Source of the DNA: Agroathelia rolfsii
Taxonomy: Eukaryota > Basidiomycota > Agaricomycetes > Amylocorticiales > Amylocorticiaceae
DNA: 64,000 nt
Reading direction: 5' to 3'
Assembly (NCBI GenBank): GCA_018343915.1
Contig: JABRWF010000008.1
Coordinates: forward strand, 2,108,001-2,172,000
Below the pieces are notes generated by a model, which saw only the letters and a list, made by a program, of their open reading frames with translations, searched no databases and was not told the origin of the DNA. Position 1 is the stretch's first letter, and every line of letters begins with the position of its first letter. Made by a program: the position numbers and the translations under genes. This document shows, in pieces, positions 34,651 to 46,300 of the stretch.

Positions 34651-37600
34651 GGTTGAGCTGCCAATCGAAGATGGCTCTGGTGATTGAACAGACCAAAATC
34701 AAAGGCAGTTGCTGGTGGAAGTAGGACAGGGGAGGGGGGGAGGAGGAGGAAGAACTGAGGACCACACAGCTCATTATATATGTTGATGTCGTATGCTATT
34801 TGGCTATGCTCGTAGGCGCCCAGGGCGTCGGCCCATACCTTCAATCTAGGGATGGAAACTGGGAGCGATCTGCGACTGGCTAATCAACTCATGTTGTTCC
34901 CGAGTGCGCATCCATGGTTGGTTAATTCCGTTGCTCATGACCACGTTTTCTCTTGATGTTCATGCCGGAACTAGCAACGCCGTGTCAGCTCATTTGTTGT
35001 AATTTGCCGCGGGACTTCCGTAACAGTTCCGTTTCTGATACATGCTTAATAGTTGGGTTACGATTGGGGTGAATCATATGAGTGCTGTGGACTCTGATTG
35101 GTGGTTTCCCAGTATAGGGTATACATCCATACGCCCCTGATTCCGTTATGGCAGAGATAAGGCTAGTAGCGTATGCACGAGTATAGCCACAATGCATAGC
35201 CAATTTGGGCTGTGCTAACGCCCATAGGTGTTCTTTGATGAGTAATGGCGCCCAATTGCAATCATGTTGTGGTGTCCGCGACAATAATCTGATTTTCTCT
35301 TATGCGTACACTAGCATAGGTGATTGTAGTCAAGCCATCCTGTACTTCAACGTTTTGGCGGAATACAAGGTGTCACGCTAGTCACATAAGCTATCGCACT
35401 AAAATCCGGGACCGCAGACCCCACACGGCAACCATAGATTGAAGACGCTCTATACCACCTACATCGTGATTCGGACACAGCTCATAAGTCCGTGCAACAT
35501 CGATATCTTGCTGATACTATTCTTGACTCGCGAAAGAGCCATTCAGCTTGAATTCCCTTATAGTCTTCAAGCCGCCCAACTTGGATGTCAGTGCGTCCAT
35601 CATGACAGTATAATCTGTCCGTAGCATCTAGCTCGTTTTTTTATTATGAACGCATGGTACTCCCACCCCAAAGATATGTTTATGGAGCTGCCATCACGTC
35701 TTGAGAAATAGACAGTACAACTCATCGCCATCAGACGTGATCACTCATTAGCTCTCGCCTTCAAGTTGTCACTGCATCTTACACCAATCATATTGATGAA
35801 CCACTAAGATTCAAGTGCTTCGGAATGGACTGCGAAATTCTCGGATGATCCCTCATGGCGTCGTCTTAAAAAACAAATTGAATTGATTAGTCCTTCTAGA
35901 TATGGTAGATCCGTCAATTTCCTGATCTCTCCCTCCCTCCCTTTGACGTTACTGAGTTTTCTTTTAACACATGGAAAATGTAGCACCGGCGGTGGCATTT
36001 GGCGCTTGCTCCGATTCGAGTGGGCGTAGCGAACGGTCGGAGTCCACCTACGGGGAGCTAGAACCTGTCGGACGCAAATGATTGCTTGATACGTGATCCA
36101 GGTATGTGGTAAAGAGGAGTGATAGACCCCTTGCATTCTTTCCTGGATTATGGCATAGCACAGCAGCTCAACTGCGCTAGTCAAACTTGAATATACGCAT
36201 GAATGTGGTACCTTCCACACCATGTCCGGATTCTCAATTTGTCGGTAAGTCACACGATAAGTAATGGTTAATAACACTACACTTTCTTGGCTATGTATCG
36301 TTAACAACCTCTATAAGTTTTATGTGATTCGTATCCCCTCGAGGCAAGCTGTTTACGGATTCGTAAGTACAAAATTCTTTTAAAATTGTGCCATACTTAG
36401 CTCTTTTTTTTCAGTCTGCGACATTTTTTTTTTACGGAGAACAATCGGCTCGAAACGTCATTCACGATTATCGGACATCTGAAGGTATTGGGCGACTTGT
36501 GGTGTCATCAGCAGCTCCATTAACCATGTGCACGTGAGGTAAAACCTCACAATAGGACACACGATTTTATTTTAGAGATGGAACAAAACAAAATTAGTGG
36601 CTGCCAGGCATCAAGAAACCCGTGGCAACAAGCACACAATAAATTTGACAAAAATCCAATGTATAATGAGCCTCATCACAATAGGTTTGGACGTTTTTGT
36701 TCAAGAATAATGTCATCAGACAATAAGTATATGAACAACAGTCTTTCTTGTTTCAGTACGAAAATAATTGATGACTCTGACTATGGCGACATAGGTGTGG
36801 AAAAATCTGCCACACAAGTTTCAGGAAGATGAGAACTATGTACTAGTACAGGTAGGCAGTGATACTATACCAATATAAGGGACTTACAAATTGGCCTATC
36901 AATGAATTGATCATCACCAGATTCACCACGACTGTTCACCACCTCCACCATCATCGACGTATTTTCATGATCCCCTCTCCCCTGAATTGGAGCATACATT
37001 TGATCAACAAGGCACCAGCTCATTGTGGTGGTGCTCCTTGTATCTTTTCAGTTGTTGTATTAGTATCATGGAAATTATAATCATTGCTCGCTTACAACTC
37101 TTTGCAGTGATATAGTGGAGATTAGCATTGTGCCTTATATGGACAACCGAATGCCAGCTTGGATTCATCGGTATCTTACTTTCTTCGATTTCCACCCTTG
37201 CACCCCTTGCTAGTGGCCTTCGGATCTTTGTCGATTCGGGTTCATCTCTGAGAATACACGCCTTTTTCTCAGAGCATCAAGGGATATATGCACCACGGGG
37301 CATACCATAGGGCCGACGATCGAGCTCGGTTATGACCGTGATAAACAAGCGCCAGCAACTTTCCCAACTTTGGCATGAGGTTATCATCACGTTGTTTTTA
37401 TTTAGTTTCCTTCCAAGCCACTTACTCTTATTTTATTTTCTTACATAAGCAGTGTTCCGTGACTATCAGTCTATTATCTCAGGCACAACTGACGCAGTAG
37501 TAGTTAACTGTGATCGTGCTAAGCACCTAGTCTCTCTTAATCACACCCTGACATTCGCTGACGTTGATTCCAATACTAAGTACCTGGATAATAATACTCT

Positions 37601-38499
37601 ATACATTGCACATGTACCACATCAAGAATTCAAGCCATATACTAGTTTGCTACACTGTGCTTATCATTGCATTTGTCCAAATCCGGAACTTTTTCGAGGT
37701 TGAATGGAACTATATCAGTTACAGAGCATTACATAGGGCTATAAAGTGGCTGTGGTACCCTACCCGTTTCCTGATGAGTAAAAAAGGAGCTCCGTATAGA
37801 AGTGGCGCCGGCGAGCGTAATGAGCGATCGTCAGTATTACCAACCGTTGACTGGTGGAAACTGAGACGACTCAATGATGGAAAAACTGAATAGAATAACT
37901 AAGCATATCAATGATTACAAATGCATTATATGCACCATTATGTCGTCTATCACCTGCAGTTGGCGATGAGATATTTTTATTTTACATCTTCCATTGGTAC
38001 TTTGGAACTGACGCTGACCACCCACCGGCAAGAGACTAGCAACGTACTGATACTGATGATCGCCTTGAAGATAGTCATGTGTATGAATCATTGCCGCTGC
38101 ACTAGTAGTAGTAAAAGAAGAATGTAACAACATCCCTAGCATAAATTCCTATAGCAACGCTGCGCGATCACGGTAATTGTATCTGTATTATCAGCACCGG
38201 TGACAGATTGAATAAGCACAAGGTTTCGAGTTTATGCCGTGTCGTATCACTAGTTGCCCCAATACTATTACATCCGACAAGTCCGCCAAGTGACCATCAG
38301 GAAAACGCATGCGTGGAGCCGAATCACAAGAAAGGGGATAAGAGGTTTAATCGAGTATGATGAACCAGCTCCAACCTGAGAGGATGACAATAAGAAGCCT
38401 CGTTTGTTGTTATGTTAGTTTTGTGGGCGGAGCACGTAGCTAACTCACTAGTCAGTAACTACATGCAGTAGTACTAGTGAAGATGGATGGATACAGTAG
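34651..38499. other. Gene-poor interval between the two zinc-finger genes, part 1
   Basis: About 3.8 kb. The first 200 bp hold the promoter and perhaps an upstream exon of zinc-finger gene A, including a CT-rich patch near 34720-34755. Longer open frames exist at 35804-36307 (minus, 167 codons) and at 37452-37893 (plus), but none shows a known family, consistent splice partners or repeat structure. I see no mobile-element termini. This may be decayed sequence or contain a lineage-specific gene I cannot define. Confidence 0.45.
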
Positions 38500-39830
38500 G
38501 TAGTACTTGGATACTAATCGATAGGGTCTACATTGACTCTCCCCTCCCCCAGACACGCGGAAGACGCATGGGCAGTGGCAAACAGCACGCTTTCCGCGAC
38601 GGCGCTAGGCACTGTCCAAACTCTTTCCCATGCATGTGCACGATGTAGTGCGGAAGCTGTGGCTGCGTCATCTTCGATTCTTCGAAAGAAAACCGGTACA
38701 AGCGCCGGGCGCGCATGTGCCATAAGCGTGGTGTTGGTAACTCTCCTCGGGGCCTTTCCCCGTGATTACATCCTTTCACACATATCCCTAGGGATTTCAA
38801 GCTTCAGGCTCGCGTGTTTCCGAGGCGGCGGACCACTGGGCAGAGCGATGATTGGATTCGTCTTGCAGTAAAGCCCACTGGTGCCTCAAACGGTCAAGCC
38901 ACCCATTCACCTGTGAAATCATCTGCAGCTGGCGGTGCATGCACATGATCAAGAACCGACCACAATCTTAAATCGGAAGGCGTATCAGTACTGCCTCGTC
39001 CCGAGTCGGGGAGCTTGAATATATTGACTTCTGAAAAACTTGGAATCAGAAATGAAAAAGAAAGTTTGATGTTAGCGAGCCATGGAGTAGAAATTAACAG
39101 CAGAGAATAGCTGTTTCACTTCTTGTTGTTACATGGCAGTACATCGTAGTACAATGAGGCTCTATAAAAATGGCTCGCGTGTGCGATAACAAATTCTCTT
39201 AGATCACATGACTTTTTTTATTTTATTTACGTTTATACATTGCGTTTACATACCGCATCATGTACTAAAAACAACGGTGTAACAGGGCTATAATGTAAAC
39301 TAAGGGTTATTGTAACATGTAAGCTGGCAGGCTAAAAGTCAAGCCAATTATATCGAAGTAACAGAGTAGGGATGGGAGGGACGCAGGCGGGGCCAGCCCT
39401 ATCATGATCGCATCATCAACGCAGAGAAAAAGTTGCCTCACTGACAGTGAGCAAGGTAGGTTACACGGCAACAGAGTCTAACTTGAAGAAATAAACATCT
39501 AATCAATCAATCCACTCCGTTGCATCGTATGTGTTTTTCTTTCTTTCTTACACCGCTTCTTCACCCATAGTGTTAACGATTACGATGTGCACAAATTCAA
39601 CGATATTGATTATAACACAGGATATAGATACAAGGGTGAGTCATACATAGATAGATAGTATAGACAAAGAATAGCAAGCATAATGTGACTTGAAGCAATG
39701 TCCAACAACGATAAAAAGTAAACAAATGAAACGGTATGTGGGGATATGGATGGTGCGATGATGGCTCCATCATCATGTATGCGGAATGAAAGACAAATTA
39801 TCTCGTCTTTATCATTATTATCCCGGAGTT

Positions 39831-39859
39831 GAAGAAGAAGAAGAAGAAGAAGAAGAAGA
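39831..39859 (+). repeat. (GAA)n microsatellite
   Basis: About nine to ten perfect GAA units followed by GACGAAAGACGAA. Confidence 0.9.
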
Positions 39860-39956
39860 CGAAAGACGAAGATTTGCAAATATAAATCAACGAAAAACGA
39901 ATAAATAGCTACAGTGTGTCGGGGAAAAAAAGAGGCGGGGGGGGGGATAGACAGAC

Positions 39957-39987
39957 ACGAAGAAGAAGAAGATGATGATGATGATGA
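39957..39987 (+). repeat. (GAA)n(GAT)n compound microsatellite
   Basis: About four GAA units run directly into about five GAT units, about 100 bp from the previous tract. Confidence 0.85.
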
Positions 39988-40219
39988 AAAAGTAAACTGA
40001 AAGAAGCAACTGATCGTGGTGGACCATAAGCATGAAACGAAGCATATACATACGAAAAGGGGGTGGGCAGAGATAGCGAAGCGAAAAAAGAAATAGCATC
40101 AAAAAGCAGAACACGGAACAGCATCAAAAGAAAAGCAAGAGTGGCATGTTGCCAACAAAGATAGGATAATACATGATTGTCCGTTAGTCAGTTAATAATG
40201 GCAAGGCAAGAAAGAAGGG

Positions 40220-40240
40220 GAAGAAGAAGAAGAAGAAGAA
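40220..40240 (+). repeat. (GAA)n microsatellite
   Basis: About seven GAA units in the same purine-rich region. Confidence 0.85.
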
Positions 40241-40601
40241 TATGTAATAGCACATTGTTACCATCACATCAATCTTTGGAATAGATGATCGACCGAATAA
40301 ATAAATAAATAAAACCGTTTGGTAAAAGAGGGAAGGGAGGAGAGAAAGGAATAGTGTCCGTGAACCGCATGGCATGTTTACGTGAACTTGAGGCTTGATA
40401 TTTGGCGTGGGCGGCGCGCGAGGCCGATCATAGAATGGAACATCGGGGCGTAACAGCATGAGCCACACGCACGCACGCGCGTCAATCACATTAAGATCAA
40501 GTTTGAAATGAATAGTGTCATAACATGGCGTGCATGTATGCATGCATGCCTAGCTTCTTGATCAAAAGATTTCAAACTCCAACAGTATAGCAGAGCCCCC
40601 T

Positions 40602-40809
40602 TCAGACACAGCCACTCTCGCGGCGGAAGCGGTGCACATTGTGCTGCTGGCTCTCGTGTCGGACGCAATCGTCAAGGTTGTTAAACATGCTCGGGCAGCC
40701 CAGACTGCGGCAGTGGTACCGGTGCTTGTTCAGGTGCGAGTTCATGTGAGCTGGAAAGAACAGAAAATATCACATCAGAAATCCATTGATTGAATATATC
40801 GAAGAGAGG

Positions 40810-40843
<34 letters not shown>

Positions 40844-42567
40844 AAAACTCACTCTGCAACCTAAACTTCCTCGTGAAATCATCTCCGCAGATTTCGCACT
40901 TGAACTTGGCCTCTGTCGTCCGCCTGCGGTGGTTCGCATCGTTCACGCGCGGATGCGCCACGATGGGCTTGTACCGCCGCTCGCTCTCGGGCACCTCAAC
41001 CATATTCTCCTGCTTCGGCATGCTCGTCACAGCTGCTGTCACAGAGGCGAGCAGCGCCGAGGACGGCGGCGAGCGCGGCGCGACGAAGCTCGAGACCGAA
41101 CGCGGCGAGGAGGGGGGGGACGAGGAGTTGGTGGTGTAGTACGATGACACGTTGGAGTTGGTCGATGCGACGGAGGAAGGGCGTGTGTAGGGGCTTAAGC
41201 TGCGGCTGATGCTCCCTCGCCTGTTGGGGTGGTAGTGGCCGCCGAGCTGGATGGGCCAACCGGGGACAGAGCGCATGGGACCGGCCCCATGATTGCTGCT
41301 GCTGCCTGTGATAGCGTTGAGGGAGCGGCCGCGTCGGAGGTCCTTAGCATCGTTGGGATGGAGGAAGTTGCCAAGTGCGCTAGTGGAGCCGCCGTTGGCT
41401 GCTGCAACTGCGAGGCCCGAGTCCACAGAGTTGGATGGGCCGTGGTAGTATTGTCGTTGGTGCGACCCAATATTGGGGATCGCGCTAGTGGATGACTGGG
41501 GAGCCAGGGGGAGATCGGATTGGGAACGGCGGCGACGCGCGGAGGAGATGTTGCCCACAACATTCGAGTTGTCATCGAATTCGTGAGACATGGAAGCGGC
41601 GTCGGCCGGAAGAGCGACAGTGATCTGTGGGCTGACGGGTGCCTTGAGGGTGTGTTTGGCATTGTTCTGATTCATGTAGTCTTCGTCAAGCTCGAAGATG
41701 TCGCAAAACTCGAGTTTGGTGATGTTTTCAATGGTTAGGTTCTCCATCCCACGCGCAAAGTCGTCCTGGAGGGTACAAATCAACAAAGAGGAAACAAGTA
41801 GCCGATGGTTGAGAGAGAAAGATTTACCTGGTTTCCTGAGCCGTGATGGTGATTAGTGGGCAGTGAAAAGATGGTACTACCGTCTGTGAAAGAATGATTG
41901 AGATTAGGAGCTATAATAGTCTGCAAGATAGTAGGTTTCGATATGAACATACCATAAGCAGGTGGTGTCATGGCAGTTGGAGATGCGACATGCTGTTGTG
42001 AATAGGGAAGGGTAATTCCTTGTCTGATCTCTTGAGTTCCCTGTGAAACAATATCTTCTGGTTCGTATTGAGCGTCAGAAACGAGCCATGTTGACTGTTG
42101 CTCAGATAAGAATGGTGAAGATGCACTGCTGACATCTATGAAACGATGAGTTGCAGAACAGATCCGAGGTTTGGTGGAAACATACATGGGAGAGTAGTAG
42201 AACCGCTGGAGAGGTGGCTGGCAGGACTTGCAGAGCCATAAGAAAATGCACACATGTCCAGTAGTGGGCTGGTCTGGGGTGGAGAGAAATGGTCGAAGCC
42301 GCTCAGACTAATTGGAGGAGAATGGATGGACACGGGTGAAGACGATTGTCTGGTATTAGACCACTCGTCGTCTGAAGAAGCGAAATCGGGGGCAGCGAAT
42401 AGAGACACAGATGGAATAGATGCCGAGTCTAGGGCGCTGTAATGGATGGAAGGGGGAGAGGTAGCGGACTCAAGGGCGGACCATGAGATAGCGGTGCTAT
42501 CTGAGGAGTGCTGAGAGAGGTAGGTCTGGTCGTGATCCCCAGAAGACGTATTAGATAAGTTGAACAT
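40602..42567 (-). CDS. C2H2 zinc-finger transcription factor with two C-terminal fingers (gene B)
   Basis: Putative sequence-specific regulator. The start at 42567 (MFNLSNTSSGDHDQ) leads into a Ser/Pro-rich N-terminus typical of activation domains (SPPSIHYSALDSASIPSVS). Exons join cleanly: PYVSSASSPFLSEQQ across intron 1, PPAYDGSTIFSLP across intron 2, and GSGNQDDFARGMENL across intron 3. A Ser-rich middle includes SARRRRSQSD, a possible nuclear signal or phosphosite. Finger 1 is CEICGDDFTRKFRLQTHMNSH with an intron inside the codon before its first His. Finger 2 is CRSLGCPSMFNNLDDCVRH then ESQQH. The stop is at 40602, 13 residues after the last finger His. The finger 1 intron contains a 32-nt homopolymer. 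Divergent from the LRR gene. Confidence 0.85.
40810..40841 (+). repeat. Poly-A tract of 32 bp inside a zinc-finger intron
   Basis: Uninterrupted run of 32 A on the plus strand, i.e. a poly-T in the sense strand of zinc-finger gene B, just after the donor GTGAGTTTTCC of the finger 1 intron. It could act as an extended pyrimidine tract. Exact length is prone to sequencing error. Confidence 0.9.
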
Positions 42568-42589
42568 GATGAGAAGATCTAGTGGTGAA

Positions 42590-42614
42590 GTAGTAGTAGT
42601 AGTAGTAGTAGTAG
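42590..42614 (+). repeat. (AGT)n microsatellite in the 5' leader of zinc-finger gene B
   Basis: About eight AGT units, 25-45 bp upstream of the minus-strand start codon at 42567. Confidence 0.85.
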
Positions 42615-43242
42615 CAGGACTAGTTGTGTGAGGCTGTTACTCCAGGAGGAAGTATGTGACTCTGCAGAGTACTTGCAGCATGATTGAGGACGAAGATGGC
42701 GAGTATATAAGCATACGAGGATGAAGCTATGCATAGCCCTTGGATAACATGCATCGCTGCAGATTGACTGGCCGGAAGAGGAGGGCGGCGCCTGTCAGTC
42801 ATGGCGCTTATCACTGGCGCCTGTGACCCATTTTGGAACAACAACAAGGCGCAACTGAACTGAAAAAAGCCATGAAAAGCCACTAGAGCATTTTTTTGTG
42901 ATGAACAGAAAAATTATCTCCCCATCTTGGCAAATCTTGGTCTAGCATACGAATAATTGCCTATCAGTGAGCTGTAGATGATGATGGCATACTAGCACAC
43001 ACAGAGAGACCGGATGTAAGCCAGTTGGACGATAATAAACCAATGAATGAGCCAATCGAACATTGCCCTTTCTTCTTCCGCGGCGCCGTTCATTACTGCC
43101 TATTGGGGTGCCGAGATATTCCCCTTTATGAGAGTAATTCATCTGCGGAAGCAAACCTGCACCGGAAGCAAAATGAATGCACGCAGGCAGCTGCACTGGC
43201 GAACATCTGCTGCTCCTCTCTCAGCCGGTGAACTGGCTGCTC

Positions 43243-43262
43243 CTGCTGCTGCTGCTGCTGCA
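43243..43262 (+). repeat. (CTG)6 microsatellite in the 5' leader of the LRR gene
   Basis: Six CTG units followed by CAACTGCTGCTGTTGTTG, ending about 45 bp before the ATG at 43322. Confidence 0.85.
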
Positions 43263-43321
43263 ACTGCTGCTGTTGTTGCTCATCATTAAACACAACTAAA
43301 TCACAATCGCTTCGTTTCTTA

Positions 43322-46300
43322 ATGTCTCGAGCCCCTCCGACTCGGAACACCGGTTCCTCTGGCACGTCAGGCAGACCCCAAGCTGGCTCACTCCGTCCAG
43401 CTACGTCTACATCAAACATGCGATCTGCTGCCTCCCCCTCGTCTCCTTCAAAGCCCCGGGTCCATTCACAATTAAAATCACCAGCCAGGCCTGCCCGTGG
43501 GCGTGCGGCAGGTGACAGTACTTCATCACCCTCCAAAGGCGCTGTCGATGAAAAGAAGAAACCCGCAGGGGCCTCGAGCATCAGCTTGAGAGAGGCAATC
43601 GCTCAGAAGCGAGCAGAGGCAAAAAAGCTGCAGAAAGCTGCACAGGATGCTGAAAGAGGTCTCGACGATATGACAAATATGCAGGATGCTGTGCCCTCCT
43701 TCGATAAGCCGGCAGACGAGCCGATTGAAGTCGGTCGCTGGCCTCTGTTGGAGGCCATAGAAAGGGCGCGTCGATCAGGCAAGTCGCACTGCCATGTTCT
43801 CTTGTTTCTTTTGTTGTTGTTCTTTACCTCTAGTTAATTGTATTGACTGTATGTACAATTACGATTTACACTGCCCAGGCAACATCAACTTGTCCACGCG
43901 ATCCCTGACATGTATCCCATCTGCTCTATTCGAACTACATTTGGGTATAACACCCGCGCCGCTCCAGTCCGCGGCGGAGGAGCGCAGCTCCTCTTCGACA
44001 TCACATCAATCCTCATCGTACTATGATACCCACGACCTCGAAGTCCTGAAAGGTTAGTCCATCTTCATATCTCTATTCCTGTTCTGCCCAAAGCTCATGT
44101 ACGCGGGTTCCTGGAAACTCTATTGCCACGCAGCGTGGAGCAATGACATTATAGAAATACAACCCGAAATATCCATGTTTGGTTCTCTGAAAATACTCGA
44201 CGTAAGGCAGTGTCTCCTCTGCTCTGACCCCTTCTGAACCTTGTTTGGTTGGATCTATGCTATGACGGCTTTTTTCGCCCCCTTTTTTTTGCGCGCGCGC
44301 GCGTCTGTGTGTGTACTACGTACATATCTCATTTCCATAATTACTCCCGCCGCTACTACCCATCTGCGCTACCCGCCAACCACGACGCACTATCAGCTCC
44401 ATTCAAACAAGATCAGATCATTACCGGACTCCTTTGCAGATCTCACAGCACTCAAAGTCCTTGATCTGTCGCATAATGCGCTGGCATCACTTCCCGTAAA
44501 CATCTTCGCGCTCCCGAATCTGATCAACTTCAACATATCTCACAACGAACTCACATCGCTCCCGTTTAACGCCCCATTCGAGGGTGGCACACAGCCCTCG
44601 GCCCGTCCTGCCGCTCGATCCACCTCATCATCAGTAGGGGGCGGCGGTGGCGGTCTAGCAGCGGATAGCTTTTTCGAACCTAGCATCTTCCGCGCCAGCA
44701 CACCGCTCCCTGCGTTGCTCACCCTCGACGCATCACACAACCGTATCACCGCACACACAATCGATGCCGAAAACGCGCCAAAATCGATCAGGTCCCTTAA
44801 TCTATCATCCAACCCACTCAATACTAGCGGTAGTAGCGGTGATGCCCATTGGAACATTGATGATGATTTTGATGATCCCAGCTATACGGCAAAGAAATCG
44901 CTAGCTACGTCTGCGTCCGCGCTGTTGCTCAATCGCCTCGGGGCTTTGCGCGCGCTACAGGAGCTGCACTTTGCCCACGCGGAGATCGATGACGGCGCGT
45001 TCGCGTTCTCGCCTCCCTCCTCTTCCTCCTCCGGCGAATTGAATACCGGTGCGATGCCGCCATCGTCGGCATTCTTCCCCGCTTTGCGTCTTCTGGACCT
45101 GGAAGAAACAAAGGTGACAGAGCCGGCTGTACGCACCGCATTCCGACCCTTTGGACGAGAAATAAACACAAAAAATTTGACACTTGACAGAATTAGCGCG
45201 CTGACCGCATCGGGTGGCGGCCATGTCGGCGTCGGTGGATCCCGAGATGCTGTTAGCCCAGGGGTAAGAGGGGCAGAGGGAGGATCTGATGACAGCAACA
45301 ACAACAGCATCATTCACACTATTATTGGAAAAAAGATCGTGCGGGAGGCGTGGGAGATCGAGGCCGAACAGCGAAGGCGTGGAGGAGGCAGGGCTCGCCA
45401 GACGATGCCGTCCTCGTCTTCGTCGTCGCGGGTTGCGGATGAGAACGATAATGCTCAAGATGAATGGGGGATCTCGTTCGGACCATCACCACCATCGTCG
45501 ACACCGCGACAGAAGCAGCAGCCGGCGGCGGCGCCGACACCCACTGCTGCTGCTACTACCACAACGGCACGGCGGCCGACGGCAGCGGTAGTCGAAAAGG
45601 AGCCATGGGAGATTGAAGCCGAACAAGGGCTTTTGACTGAAGGCGGACGGCGCCGAGCACGTGCTGCGGCTGCGGCGAAAGAAGAGGAAGAAGAGGAGGA
45701 AAGACAGAAAAAGGCTAAAGGACAACAACAGGAAGCCGATGTGGAGCTGACAACGGGCACTAGCGCCGGTGGGGGTTCGCGCACATCACCGACGGCGACT
45801 AGCGTTGCCACTAGTGCCTCGGCATCCTCGTCGCTCGTCAGCTCGCAATACTACTCTAACAATACACGAACCTTGTCCCTGCCTGCCTCGGTGCCCGTGC
45901 GGGGTGTACAAGGACATCATCGCGCCTTTTCGTACGCTGCCTCCCCATCTTCTTCCTCGTCGTTTCCGGCCGCCGGTGCGGGGGATCTGTCTGTGCCTGT
46001 ACCGACGCTTCCACTGTCAATGATTGCCGTACAGCCATTCGCGGCGACGCTGCGCGTGCTCGAGTTGTGCAACCGGCGCAGAGACGTCTCCTTTGACTTG
46101 CCGCAGACACTGCCCAACGGTCTTGAGCAGGTGACGCTGCCGTATCTCGAGGGACTCAGTCTTGAAGGATGTTCTTTGGGCGATACGGTTCCTGTCTCAC
46201 GCACGCACATCCATCATCATGATACTGTGTCTAGCAGTAGCAGTAACAATGGAGCATCGCCATCGCATTCCGGTGGTATGATTACCACCGAACTCCGTTC

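Larger units (their letters stand above)
38500..40601. other. Gene-poor, purine-biased interval, part 2
   Basis: About 2.1 kb downstream of zinc-finger gene B. From about 39600 the plus strand is strikingly rich in A and G with several GAA tracts, so the transcript of gene B would have a C/U-rich 3' region. Long minus-strand frames rich in Leu, Phe and Ser here are translation artefacts of these tracts. No gene is supported. Confidence 0.5.
42568..43321. other. Divergent promoter region, zinc-finger gene B / LRR gene
   Basis: About 750 bp with both 5' UTRs. Each leader has its own triplet repeat: AGT units near 42590-42614 next to gene B and CTG units at 43243-43260 next to the LRR gene. TATATAAG lies near 42704-42711. 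Confidence 0.55.

Noticed and set aside
35804..36307. 167-codon minus-strand frame
   Set aside because: No family, no presequence or repeats, atypical composition and no neighbouring exon; left as unexplained sequence.
39831..40240. Spaced GAA tracts considered as an array of regular repeats
   Set aside because: The tracts differ in length and spacing, have no unique spacers of constant size, and lie in a eukaryotic genome; they are plain microsatellites.
39610..40543. Minus-strand open frames rich in Leu, Phe and Ser
   Set aside because: They are translations of GAA/CTT microsatellites and of the purine-rich tract, not conserved proteins.
44241..44396. N-terminal extension of the 888-codon open frame in the LRR gene
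   Set aside because: It starts with TTG and reads through intron 3; the acceptor at 44395-44396 and the upstream exons give a better LRR continuity.
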